Positions 26,339 to 35,248 of a stretch of 64,000 bases of DNA are shown in pieces (within the stretch, counting starts at the first letter, position 1; each line of letters opens with the position of its first letter). A program made the translations under genes and the position numbers. Source of the DNA: Mycobacterium kubicae (GTDB lineage Bacteria > Actinomycetota > Actinomycetes > Mycobacteriales > Mycobacteriaceae); contig NZ_CP065047.1 of the NCBI RefSeq assembly GCF_015689175.1, positions 2,914,001 to 2,978,000 of the forward strand, written 5' to 3'. The notes under the pieces were generated by a model. The model saw only the letters and a program-made list of their open reading frames with translations. It made no database searches and was not told where the DNA came from.

Positions 26339-26379
26339 CACTACTGCGCTTGACGGCCGGGCCGTCAAGCGCAGTAGTG
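26339..26379. terminator. Perfect 19-bp hairpin, shared by the LppJ-like gene and fbpB
   Basis: CACTACTGCGCTTGACGGC at 26339-26357 is the exact inverted complement of 26361-26379, with a 3-base loop (CGG). It lies between the convergent stops at 26318 and 26396, so it can end transcription from both sides. No U tract is present. Confidence 0.9.
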
Positions 26380-26395
26380 GCAGTGTTGAGGTGGG

Positions 26396-27397
<1,002 letters not shown>

Positions 27398-27575
27398 TCA
27401 TGCTCCCGGCAGAACTTACCGTGTGAGTAGGTGAAATGTCGATCTGGCCGCGAACTTATTTCAGTTCTGTATCGGTCCCCGCCGGGGATATAGCAACTGT
27501 GCTATACGGCCCCGGTGGAATTACCGGATTCGATATAACCCCGCCAATCCGGCCATAAACGACACACACGCCCGT

Positions 27576-27597
27576 GCGTTATGCACGCGTTATGCAC
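27576..27597. repeat. Tandem 11-bp direct repeat GCGTTATGCAC
   Basis: Two identical head-to-tail copies at 27576-27586 and 27587-27597; each contains a GTGC...GCAC-type partial dyad. They could be operator half-sites between fbpB and the Rv1887-like gene. No regulator can be named. Confidence 0.6.
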
Positions 27598-27644
27598 TTG
27601 CAACCGCACAGTTGACAACGCGTTTCCGGCAACGAGTACCGCAC

Positions 27645-27677
27645 AATTGCCGCCCCCGCCTCCCGGCGGCGGCAATT
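27645..27677. other. Intergenic hairpin upstream of the Rv1887-like gene
   Basis: AATTGCCGCC at 27645-27654 pairs perfectly with GGCGGCAATT at 27668-27677, with a 13-base C-rich loop. It may be a terminator-like or 5' leader structure; it is about 195 bp before the chosen TTG start. Confidence 0.45.
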
Positions 27678-27872
27678 TCTGGGTGTTACCTGCGGGTTTA
27701 CCCACCGGCGGAGCCGGGCGCGCGCGGACCGCGTAGGCTCGCTGCGAACAATCCGATGGAGATGATCCTGTCCCGGTCCGTTCCACGCTCACGCACCACC
27801 GCACCCAGGCCCCTAGGTGCGAATTCTGCTGGGCGCGGACGCAGGTTCGGGGCCGATAGAGGTGCGCAAGTT

Positions 27873-29000
27873 TTGGATACGGTACTCGGGCTCTCGCTGA
27901 CGCCGACCGCTGTCGGGTGGGTTCTTGCTGAAGGGCACGGCGCGGACGGCACCATTCTCGATCATCACGAATTGGCACTGCCCGGCGGTCGCGGCGCGAG
28001 CGCGGTGAATACCGCGGTGCAGGTGGCCGAGGAAGTAATGGGCGTCGCCGAGGAGGCGGCAACGCACGACCAACGGTTGCGGGTCATCGGAGTCACCTGG
28101 AACGACGACGCGTCCGCGCAGGCAGCATTGCTTGTCGAAGCGTTGACCGATGCCGGTTTCGACAATGTGGTGCCGGTTCGGCAGCTTGACGCCGTCGAGA
28201 CGTTGGCTCAGGCGATCGCACCCATCATCGGTTACGACCGCACCGCGGTGTGCATTCTCGAGCACGATTGGGCCACGGTGGTCATGGTCGACACCAACGA
28301 CGGCGAAAGCCAGACGGCTGTCAAGCATGTTCGCGGCGGATACGACGGTCTGACGTCCTGGCTAACCGGGATGTTCGACCGCAGCGCGTGGCGGCCGGCC
28401 GGGGTTGTCGTCGTCGGATCTCACGCCGATATCAACGAATTCTCCTGGCACCTGGAAAACGTTCTGCCGGTGCCGGTGTTCGCCCAGACCATGGCGCAGG
28501 TCACCGTCGCACGGGGCGCCGCTCTGGCCGCGGCTCGAAGCACCGAATTCACCGACGCGGGCCTGGTGACCGAGTCTGGTGAGCCCGCGGCCGTGCGCGC
28601 ACGGTCGATGCAGTACACCGGTGCCGCAGCGGCTTTGGCGGCCGCCGCGGTCACGTTTGTGGCCTCGCTCTCGCTGGCGGTGGGTTTGGAACTGACCCCG
28701 GACAAGCACTCGGGCGCAGCACAGCATGCGGTGCACAAGTCGACGGCCCCCGTCGCGGAGAGCCAGGCCCCCGCCCTGCCCACGCCTGCACAGGTGAAGT
28801 CGACGGTGCCGGTTGCGGCACCGCAACCGCCCGAGGAGCAGGAACCGGTCCGCCTTACCTCCGGTGGACAGGTCGCCCAATCAAAGCCAAATAGCGTTGC
28901 GCCGCAACCGGACCCGAATGGCGGGCCCCTGCTGCTGACCCGAGTGCTCGAGCACATTCCGGGCAGTTTCGGCGCAGCTCCGACGCGACCGCCGCAGTAA
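27873..29000 (+). CDS. DUF7159-like membrane protein (Rv1887-like)
   Basis: The protein has 375 residues from TTG 27873, eight bases after AGAGGTG; this start begins MDTVLGLSLTPTAVGWVL, the usual N-terminus of this mycobacterial family, and matches the recalled Rv1887 length (about 380). A cytoplasmic actin/ASKHA-like domain (residues about 1-235, TAVCILEHDWATVVMVDT) is followed by one membrane helix (about 247-270, ALAAAAVTFVASLSLAV) and a Pro/Gln/Ala-rich extracytoplasmic tail. Function unknown; a paralogous family exists in mycobacteria. It is convergent with the YceI gene. Confidence 0.8.
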   Translation: MDTVLGLSLTPTAVGWVLAEGHGADGTILDHHELALPGGRGASAVNTAVQVAEEVMGVAEEAATHDQRLRVIGVTWNDDASAQAALLVEALTDAGFDNVVPVRQLDAVETLAQAIAPIIGYDRTAVCILEHDWATVVMVDTNDGESQTAVKHVRGGYDGLTSWLTGMFDRSAWRPAGVVVVGSHADINEFSWHLENVLPVPVFAQTMAQVTVARGAALAAARSTEFTDAGLVTESGEPAAVRARSMQYTGAAAALAAAAVTFVASLSLAVGLELTPDKHSGAAQHAVHKSTAPVAESQAPALPTPAQVKSTVPVAAPQPPEEQEPVRLTSGGQVAQSKPNSVAPQPDPNGGPLLLTRVLEHIPGSFGAAPTRPPQ

Positions 29001-29141
29001 TTCCGGCTCGGTCCGCCACGCCGCCGTTGTCGCCGAAATGACGTGGTCGAGAATTGTTGGCCAAGAATTACTTGCTTACCGGTTAATTCACCGCTGGTAC
29101 GCCGGTGTCGGTCAATTACGGTCCGTAATGGCGCGGGAGTT

Positions 29142-29699
29142 TCAGACGCTGCACGCCTTTCCCGCTCGCACGGCGCTGAAGGAAACGGTGACGTCGTCGG
29201 CCACACGCAGGGAGCCCATCAATAGGGAATACGGCTTCATCCCGTAGTCGGACTGCCGCACGACGGATTCGGCCGACATGCGCCAGGTGCCACCCAGGTC
29301 CGAAGTATGCAAGTCGACTTCGTGTCGGCGGGACTTGTTCCGGATGCGCAGCGTGCCGGTCAGCCGGTATCCCTGCGCGCTGGCGGCGATGGCCTCGGTA
29401 GTGAATCGGATCACCGGGAACCGGCTGGCAGTCAAAGACTTCAACGCGTTGGACCGCACCACCGCCTTTTCCGGGCCGGATAAGCCTTTCACGCCGCCCT
29501 CGCCGCGCAGCACTTCCAGGGAATCGACATCGACCACTAGTTCCGCGGCAACCGGTTCAGTGCCGGCCCAAGTCACTTCGGCGCGCCAGCGCGTCATCGC
29601 GATGCTGAGCCGATGCCCCATTCGCGCGGCCCGCCCGACGACGCCGGTATAAAGCAGCAACTCACCGTCGGATTGGTCCAGTGTCCAGGTGTCAGTCAC
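29142..29699 (-). CDS. YceI-family lipid/isoprenoid-binding protein
   Basis: The protein has 185 residues from ATG 29697-29699. The YceI lipocalin-like barrel is visible: MTDTWTLDQSDGELLLYTGVVGRAARMGHRLSI, LVVDVDSLEVLRGEGG, ITFTTEAI-like RFTTEAIAAS and LRIRNKSRRHEV. Members bind polyisoprenoids or fatty amides. There is no signal peptide, so it is probably cytoplasmic. It may correspond to Rv1890c (recalled about 203 residues), uncertain. It follows the ADH gene 37 bp away, so it could be the last gene of the CYP125-ADH operon. Confidence 0.82.
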   Translation of the reverse strand: MTDTWTLDQSDGELLLYTGVVGRAARMGHRLSIAMTRWRAEVTWAGTEPVAAELVVDVDSLEVLRGEGGVKGLSGPEKAVVRSNALKSLTASRFPVIRFTTEAIAASAQGYRLTGTLRIRNKSRRHEVDLHTSDLGGTWRMSAESVVRQSDYGMKPYSLLMGSLRVADDVTVSFSAVRAGKACSV

Positions 29700-29736
29700 G
29701 AAGCGACTGTATGCGGCGGTTGATCACCGCCACGCC

Positions 29737-30750
29737 TCACATCGTCAAGACGGTGCGGTAGCGGGTGCGTCCTTGCTCCATCGACGCGTACCCGTCGGCG
29801 GCCTCGGCCAGTGGCCGCTCCTCGATCCAGGTCCGCACCCCGGATAAGACCGCGAAATGCATGGTTTCTTCTACGTCTTTGGCGGTGCCTGATGGATGGC
29901 CGGTCACACTCAGGCCGGGCGTGATGAGCTGTACGGGACTGATCGGCAGCGGCTCGGGCGTGACACCGATGGCGACCAATTCACCTTGCGGCAACAGCCC
30001 ACCGACCGTTTCCGCCATCGCCTTGGAGTTGCCGGCGGTGCCCAGAACGACCGTCGCACCGCCCAGCGCGCGCAGCGCTTCTGCGACGTCGCCGTCCGTC
30101 GAGTCGATGTAGTGATGTGCGCCCAGTTGGCGAGCATCCTCGGCTTTGGCGGTGCCGCGGTTGATCGCGATGGTTTCGAATCCCATTGCCCGCGAGAACT
30201 GGATCCCCAAGTGGCCCAAGCCGCCGACACCGAGAATGGCGACCCGGTCCCCGGGCAGCGCCCTGGTGTGGCGCAGCGCGTTGTAGGTCGTCACACCGGC
30301 GCAGCCCATGGGCGCGGCTTCGGCGTCGGATAACTCCGAGGGGATCCGGGCCAACGCGTTGGACGGCACCGTCACCGACTGCGCGTACCCGCCGGGGTAC
30401 TGCCAACTGGGGACCTTCATGTTGGCGCAGTAGATGAACGTGCCTTTTCGGCATGGATCGCAGCGATTGCAGTTCCCCCCGAACCAGCCCACCGCGACGC
30501 GATCTCCGACCGCGAAGTTGTCGACGCCCTCGCCGAGTTCGGCTATGGTTCCGGCGATTTCGTGACCGAGTGTCAGCGGCCACGTCATATCGGGGAAGCC
30601 GCCGTTGACGAAGGCCCGGTCGGTGCCGCAGATACCGCAGGCGGTGACGGTTATGCGTACCTCACCTGGGCCCGGTGGTGTCGTTTGCACCTCGACCAGT
30701 TCCATGGGCGCGCCCGCGGACTGTATCTGAACAGCTTGATGGGTGGCCAT
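29737..30750 (-). CDS. Zinc-dependent alcohol dehydrogenase
   Basis: The protein has 337 residues from ATG 30748-30750. It is a medium-chain, zinc-dependent family member: catalytic-zinc ACGICGTDRA and LGHEIAGTI, structural-zinc CNRCDPCRKGTFIYC with four Cys, and the NAD(P) loop ILGVGGLGHLG. It probably oxidises a primary alcohol to an aldehyde. It starts 22 bp after the CYP125-family P450 gene, so the two are very likely one operon in which the P450 makes a terminal alcohol and this enzyme oxidises it further. Cytoplasmic. Confidence 0.9.
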   Translation of the reverse strand: MATHQAVQIQSAGAPMELVEVQTTPPGPGEVRITVTACGICGTDRAFVNGGFPDMTWPLTLGHEIAGTIAELGEGVDNFAVGDRVAVGWFGGNCNRCDPCRKGTFIYCANMKVPSWQYPGGYAQSVTVPSNALARIPSELSDAEAAPMGCAGVTTYNALRHTRALPGDRVAILGVGGLGHLGIQFSRAMGFETIAINRGTAKAEDARQLGAHHYIDSTDGDVAEALRALGGATVVLGTAGNSKAMAETVGGLLPQGELVAIGVTPEPLPISPVQLITPGLSVTGHPSGTAKDVEETMHFAVLSGVRTWIEERPLAEAADGYASMEQGRTRYRTVLTM

Positions 30751-30772
30751 CTATTCCCTTGAGTCCTCGGTG

Positions 30773-32044
30773 TCAGTGCGCCACAGGGCATTTGGCGGCC
30801 CCGTTGCTGTGGTAGTCGACCTTCCAGTGCTTGATTCCGTTGAGCCAGCCAGAGCGCAGACGCTCGGGTGGACCGACCGCTTCCAGATCGGGCATGACGT
30901 CGGCGATAGCGTTGAACATCAGGTCGATCGTCATCCGCGCGAGGTTGGCGCCGATGCAGTAGTGGGCGCCGGTGCCGCCGAATCCCACGTGCGGGTTGGG
31001 GTTGCGCAGAATGTTGAAGGTAAACGGGTCGTCGAACACTTCCTCGTCGAAATTCGCTGAGCGATAGACCATTACCACCCGCTGGCCCTTTTTGATCCGC
31101 ACCCCGGACAGCTCGTAGTCCTCGAGGGCGGTGCGCTGGAACGACGTGACGGGGGTCGCCCACCGCACGATCTCATCGGCCGTGGTTTCGGGCCGCTCCC
31201 GCTTGTACAGTTCCCATTGATCGGGGAAATCGGTGAAGGCCATCATGCCCTGGGTGATCGAATTGCGCGTGGTCTCATTACCGGCCACCGCCAGCAGGAT
31301 GACGAAGAATCCGAACTCGTCGTCAGACAACTTGTGCCCGTCGATGTCGGCCTCGATCAACTTGGTGACGATGTCTTCACCGGGATTTTGCGCTCGGTCG
31401 GCGGCCATTTGCATGGCATACATGATCAATTCAACCGATGCGGTGATGGCGTCGTTCGTCGCGAATTCGGGGTCCTGATCGCCCACCATTTGATTGGACC
31501 AGTGGAACAACTTCATACGGTCTTCTTGCGGTACCCCGAGCAGTCCGGCGATCGCTTGCAGCGGGAGCTCGCACGACACCTGCTCGACAAAGTCGCCGGA
31601 CCCTTTTGCCGCCGCTTCCTCGACGATGTGCCGTGCCCGTTCCCGCAGATCATCGCGGAGACGCTCGACGGCTCGGGGGGTGAAACCGCGGGAGATGATC
31701 TTGCGCAGCCGGGTGTGCTGGGGAGCGTCCATGTTCAGCAAGACGAACTTGCCCCGCTCCACCTGTTCACCGATCGTGCCGTCCTTGTACCGGGGCAGCG
31801 CTGTCTTCTCCAGGCTGGAAAATACATCGCTGCGCCGCGAAATCTCCTTGACGTCCTTGTGCTTGGTCACCACCCAGAAGCCGCCGTCGTCGAAACCGCC
31901 CGCGCCGATGGGTTGCTCGTTCCACCAGATCGGCGCCGTCCGGCGCATCTCCGCGAGTTCTTCCACCGGCAACCGCTCGGCGTAAATATCAGGATCGGTG
32001 AAATCGAACCCGGGAGGCAGATTGGGTTTCGGCATCGTTGGCAT
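30773..32044 (-). CDS. CYP125-family cytochrome P450 (paralog)
   Basis: The protein has 423 residues using ATG 32042-32044 after GAGGAG. Its sequence closely recalls CYP125A1: NLPPGFDFTDPDIYAERLPV, FVEQVSCELPLQAIAGLLGVPQEDR, AVAGNETTRNSITQGMMAF and haem loop VGFGGTGAHYCIGANLAR. CYP125 enzymes oxidise the terminal (C26/27) carbon of the cholesterol side chain. The usual cyp125 sits in the mce4/KstR cluster elsewhere, so this is probably a second copy. It is first in an operon with ADH; a KstR-like box (32151-32164) lies 107 bp upstream. Substrate specificity may differ. Confidence 0.9.
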   Translation of the reverse strand: MPTMPKPNLPPGFDFTDPDIYAERLPVEELAEMRRTAPIWWNEQPIGAGGFDDGGFWVVTKHKDVKEISRRSDVFSSLEKTALPRYKDGTIGEQVERGKFVLLNMDAPQHTRLRKIISRGFTPRAVERLRDDLRERARHIVEEAAAKGSGDFVEQVSCELPLQAIAGLLGVPQEDRMKLFHWSNQMVGDQDPEFATNDAITASVELIMYAMQMAADRAQNPGEDIVTKLIEADIDGHKLSDDEFGFFVILLAVAGNETTRNSITQGMMAFTDFPDQWELYKRERPETTADEIVRWATPVTSFQRTALEDYELSGVRIKKGQRVVMVYRSANFDEEVFDDPFTFNILRNPNPHVGFGGTGAHYCIGANLARMTIDLMFNAIADVMPDLEAVGPPERLRSGWLNGIKHWKVDYHSNGAAKCPVAH

Positions 32045-32150
32045 GGCCCACTCCTCGATACGACCTGGACGACTTGGCAATGAAGACGCCTCGTGTCAAT
32101 AAACCACTGCCGCACCCAATTGGGAAGCATCCGAGCTAGATCGCTCGACT

Positions 32151-32164
32151 TAGAACCTGTTCAG
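32151..32164. promoter_or_regulatory. KstR-like box, CYP125 paralog / RibD-like gene
   Basis: TAGAACCTGTTCAG fits the KstR motif TnnAACnnGTTnnA except for the final base. It lies between divergent genes, 107 bp from the P450 start and 69 bp from the reductase-like gene. It suggests derepression by cholesterol intermediates; one mismatch makes it weaker than the box at 35203. Confidence 0.6.
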
Positions 32165-32232
32165 TGCCGATGAATTCCGAGCCGGTGAGGAGTCTGCCTT
32201 GAAGCACTACACGTTGATCGAAAGGGCTGACC

Positions 32233-32826
32233 ATGCGGATTGTTTTGAGCGACTTCATGAGCCTGGACGGCGTTGTGCAGGCGCCGGGTGGACCGGACGA
32301 GGACACCGACGGCGGGTTCGCGCACGGTGCCTGGTCCATGCCATATTTCGACGTCGAGACAATGGGAGCCGCCATTGCCGAAGTCATGGCCGATACCGAA
32401 GCGCTGTTGTTCGGGCGGCGCACGTGGCAGGCGATGGCGGCGGCCTGGCCGAGCCGCGCGGGCGATGCATTCGCCGCCCGGATGAACGAGATTCCTAAAT
32501 ATGTCGCCTCACGCACGCTTACCCAAGGGGATCTGAACTGGTCGGGAACGACGCTGCTGCCGGCCAACGATGCCATCGAGGCGGTCCGCAAGCTGCGCGC
32601 GAGCGACGGCGGTGCCATCCAAGTCATGGGCAGTGCCTCGGTCGCCATGCAGTTGGTCGAGCGCGACCTGGTCGACGAATACCGGCTCATGATCGAGCCG
32701 GTCCTGCTGGGCGGCGGTAAGCGAGTGTTCCCGTGCGACGGTCGGTCACGGCCGCTCCGACTGGTTTCGGTGACCACCACCGGCACCGGCGTCCTGATCT
32801 GCACCTACGTGCCAGCCGACCGTTGA
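32233..32826 (+). CDS. RibD C-terminal/dihydrofolate reductase-like protein
   Basis: The protein has 197 residues from ATG 32233 (MRIVLSDFMSLDGVVQAP). The DHFR-like Rossmann pattern includes ALLFGRRTWQAMAAAWP, IQVMGSASVAMQLVERDLVDEYRLMIEPVLLGGGKRVF. This stand-alone family is called dihydrofolate reductase-like (YwjB/YyaP type), and the substrate is unknown. It is divergent from the CYP125-family gene, with the KstR-like box between them. Cytoplasmic. Confidence 0.85.
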   Translation: MRIVLSDFMSLDGVVQAPGGPDEDTDGGFAHGAWSMPYFDVETMGAAIAEVMADTEALLFGRRTWQAMAAAWPSRAGDAFAARMNEIPKYVASRTLTQGDLNWSGTTLLPANDAIEAVRKLRASDGGAIQVMGSASVAMQLVERDLVDEYRLMIEPVLLGGGKRVFPCDGRSRPLRLVSVTTTGTGVLICTYVPADR

Positions 32827-32918
32827 CCCGAGCCCTGCCCGCTTGAGCAAACAGGCCTTGTGGTGCCGGCCACAATGGATATGCTTTGGAAAAATCGGGG
32901 TCGATGGAGGGGTGCAAC

Positions 32919-33326
32919 ATGATTCGCGAGATGCTCAGCGCTGCTGCCGTTGCGGGCGCCGCGATCGGATTGGCACCGCTGGCCGCAGCCGACAACGGGC
33001 ACTACGAGGGCGATGTGCCCGGGATGAACTACGACGCTTCACTTGGCGCACCGTGCGACAACTACGAACGCTTCATCTTCGGACGCGGCCCCAGCGGTCA
33101 GGCCGAAGCCTGCCACTTCCCGCCGCCCAATCAATTCCCGGCAGCAACCACCGGGTACTGGGTCATCTCCTATCCGCTGCGCGGAGTGCAGCAGATCGGT
33201 GCGCCGTGTCCTGGCCCGCAAGTCGCGGCCCAGTCGCCGGCCGGCCTGCCGATGCTGTGTCTGGGAGCTCAGGGCTGGCAAGAGGGGTGGTTCACCGGGG
33301 CAGGTTTCTTCCCACCTGAGCCATGA
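32919..33326 (+). CDS. Secreted protein, Rv1891-like
   Basis: The protein has 135 residues using ATG 32919, six bases after GGAGGGG. Residues 1-24 form a signal peptide (MIREMLSAAAVAGAAIGLAPLAAADN). The mature part is Gly/Pro-rich with three or more Cys (APCDNYERF, EACHFPPPN, APCPGPQ, MLCLGAQGWQ), so disulfides are likely. Length equals the recalled Rv1891 (135 residues). No enzymatic motif. It is followed by Rv1892- and Rv1893-like genes in the same orientation, forming a conserved small-gene trio. Confidence 0.85.
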   Translation: MIREMLSAAAVAGAAIGLAPLAAADNGHYEGDVPGMNYDASLGAPCDNYERFIFGRGPSGQAEACHFPPPNQFPAATTGYWVISYPLRGVQQIGAPCPGPQVAAQSPAGLPMLCLGAQGWQEGWFTGAGFFPPEP

Positions 33327-33341
33327 GCGGCTGACCCCGTG

Positions 33342-33635
33342 ATGACGCGCTCCACTGCATCCGCTGAATTGCCGGTACCCCGGTGGTTGCGCTTCGTGCT
33401 GGCGTCCGACCGGGCCGGTTCGGCGTGGTACATCGGAACCGGGTTCTTCTTCGCGCCCGCGCTCGCCCTGTTGTCGCCCTGGCCGACGGTGACCGCCGTG
33501 CTCTGGTGGATCATCGGCCTGACCGGCTTGTGGCTCGGCCTGCTGGGAATCGTGATGGCCATCGGATTGGCGCGAATCCTGCGTTCGGGCAACGAGATTC
33601 CCGAATCGTACTGGCGCACACTGGTCGATTACTGA
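33342..33635 (+). CDS. Small membrane protein, Rv1892-like
   Basis: The protein has 97 residues from ATG 33342 (a GTG one codon upstream is also possible). There are two membrane segments: about 30-46 (GTGFFFAPALALLSPW) and 49-78 (TAVLWWIIGLTGLWLGLLGIVMAIGLARI). A short basic/polar tail ends IPESYWRTLVDY. No conserved domain recognised. It sits 15 bp after the Rv1891-like gene, and the trio probably shares one transcript. Confidence 0.8.
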   Translation: MTRSTASAELPVPRWLRFVLASDRAGSAWYIGTGFFFAPALALLSPWPTVTAVLWWIIGLTGLWLGLLGIVMAIGLARILRSGNEIPESYWRTLVDY

Positions 33636-33716
33636 CTGCGCGAGTCGATCGCCGCGGCGTCCCCGTCTACAGTCATAGCAACCGTTTGCCATCCAACGCC
33701 ACGTTAGGAGATCTCG

Positions 33717-33935
33717 ATGGGCTTCAATCCGAAAGACGCGGTCGACGCCGTCCGGGACATCGCCACCAACGCCGTCGAGAAGGCGTCTGACATCGTCGAG
33801 AACGCCAGCGACATCATCCGTGGCGACATCGCGGGCGGCGCGAGCGGCATGGTGCAAAGTGGCATCGAGATCGGCACCCACGCGGTCGACCGGGTGAAGG
33901 AGGTCTTCACCGGCGGTGACGACGACCTCGAGTAG
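33717..33935 (+). CDS. Small alpha-helical protein, Rv1893-like
   Basis: The protein has 72 residues from ATG 33717, behind TTAGGAGATCTCG. The composition is helical and acidic, with heptad-like VRDIATNAVEKASDIVENASDIIRGDIAGGASGMVQSGIEIGTHAVDRVKEVF. Length 72 equals the recalled Rv1893. No function known. It is convergent with the nitronate monooxygenase gene 10 bp away. Confidence 0.85.
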   Translation: MGFNPKDAVDAVRDIATNAVEKASDIVENASDIIRGDIAGGASGMVQSGIEIGTHAVDRVKEVFTGGDDDLE

Positions 33936-33944
33936 TCGGCGCCG

Positions 33945-35075
33945 TCAGACCGAGGCGGCGGCGTTGAGTTCGTCGAGCCGTGTCGTCGCCTCGAGGTACT
34001 CCTGCACCCATCGCTCGATCACAGTCGCCGTCTTCTCCACCTTCTTGAACTGGCCGACCACCTGACCGACGGGGTTGAACGCCACGTCGACCGTTTCGTT
34101 CGGATATCTGTTCGTGGCGCGCACCGCCATGCCGGAAACCATGTATTGCAGCGGCATACCGAGCGGCTTGGGGTTGTCGGGCTGCTCCCAGGCTTCGGTC
34201 CAGTCGTTGCGCAACATGCGGGCCGGCTTACCGGTGAACGACCGGCTGCGCACGGTGTCACGGCTGCTCGCCTTGGCGTATGCCTCCTGCTGGACCGGGG
34301 TGTTGGAAGCTTCTTCCACCATCAGCCACTGCGAGCCGGTCCACGCTCCCTGAGCGCCCAGCGCCAACGCCGCGGCGATCTGCTGGCCGCTGCCGATGCC
34401 GCCCGCCGCCAACACCGGCACCGGGGCGACTTCCTTGACGACCTGCGGCCACAACACGATCGAGCCGACCTCCCCGCAGTGGCCACCAGCCTCACCGCCC
34501 TGCGCAATGATGATGTCCACCCCGGCATCAGCGTGCTTGCGGGCCTGCGAGGGGGAGCCGCACAGGGCGGCGACCTTGCGGCCCGAGTCGTGAATGTGCT
34601 TGATCATCTCCGCCGGCGGTGTCCCCAACGCGTTGGCGATCATCGTGACCTTCGGGTGCTGCAGCGCCACTTCCACCTGCGGGGTGGCGGTCGCCTCGGT
34701 CCAGCCCAGCAGCTGCAAGCTGTCCTCGTCACTGTCGTCGATCGGGACTCCGTGGTCGGCGAGGATCTTCTTGGCGAAGTCCAGATGCTCCTGCGGGACC
34801 ATCGAGCGCAATGTGTTGGCCAGGTCTTCGGCCGACAGGTGCGAGTCCATGCCCTCGTACTTGTTCGGGATGACGATGTCCACTCCGTAGGGGTGGTCGC
34901 CGATGTTCTCGTCGATCCACTTGAGTTCGATTTCCAGCTGCTCGGGGGTGAAGCCGACGGCGCCGAGAACGCCGAACCCACCCGCCTTGCTGACGGCCAC
35001 GACGACGTCGCGGCAGTGGGTGAAAGCGAAGATCGGGAACTCGATGCCGAGTTGGTCGCATAGGGCGGTGTGCAT
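33945..35075 (-). CDS. Nitronate monooxygenase-family protein (Rv1894c-like)
   Basis: The protein has 376 residues from ATG 35073-35075. It is an FMN-dependent TIM barrel of the 2-nitropropane dioxygenase family: AVSKAGGFGVLGAVGFTPEQL, DIIIAQGGEAGGHCGEVGSIVLWPQVV and PVLAAGGIGSGQQIAAALALGAQGAWTGSQWL. The Cys/His catalytic region of bona fide nitronate monooxygenases is present around GGHCG. It probably oxidises an alkyl nitronate or reduces an enoyl-type acyl substrate. I recall Rv1894c as a KstR-regulon gene, and a KstR box (35102-35115) lies 26 bp upstream, supporting control by lipid catabolism. Confidence 0.92.
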   Translation of the reverse strand: MHTALCDQLGIEFPIFAFTHCRDVVVAVSKAGGFGVLGAVGFTPEQLEIELKWIDENIGDHPYGVDIVIPNKYEGMDSHLSAEDLANTLRSMVPQEHLDFAKKILADHGVPIDDSDEDSLQLLGWTEATATPQVEVALQHPKVTMIANALGTPPAEMIKHIHDSGRKVAALCGSPSQARKHADAGVDIIIAQGGEAGGHCGEVGSIVLWPQVVKEVAPVPVLAAGGIGSGQQIAAALALGAQGAWTGSQWLMVEEASNTPVQQEAYAKASSRDTVRSRSFTGKPARMLRNDWTEAWEQPDNPKPLGMPLQYMVSGMAVRATNRYPNETVDVAFNPVGQVVGQFKKVEKTATVIERWVQEYLEATTRLDELNAAASV

Positions 35076-35101
35076 GCCTGCTCCTGGGGCGCTCGCCGAA
35101 T

Positions 35102-35115
35102 TGAAACGTGTTCTA
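35102..35115. promoter_or_regulatory. KstR box 1, nitronate monooxygenase side
   Basis: TGAAACGTGTTCTA matches TnnAACnnGTTnnA at every defined position. It lies 26 bp upstream of the nitronate monooxygenase start, where bound KstR would block transcription. Confidence 0.75.
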
Positions 35116-35202
35116 GTTTAGTACGCCCACTCCCGATGTGGCCAGTGAGGTCCCAAGCCTCACGACTAAGGGCCATCACCGCCGCGACCTTCGGCCGGGA
35201 AG

Positions 35203-35216
35203 TAGAACAGGTTCTA
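35203..35216. promoter_or_regulatory. KstR box 2, SDR side (perfect palindrome)
   Basis: TAGAACAGGTTCTA is a perfect palindrome apart from its two central bases, identical to the strongest KstR consensus (TAGAAC-NN-GTTCTA). It lies 32 bp upstream of the SDR start (35249). Confidence 0.88.
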
Positions 35217-35248
35217 CCCGCGTAAACGCTGAGGTAGCGTGACCCGTC

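Noticed and set aside
27612..27872. N-terminal extension of the Rv1887-like protein to an upstream start
   Set aside because: The added 87 residues are Arg/Pro-rich, the ribosome site favours the TTG at 27873, and family proteins begin MDTVLGLS.
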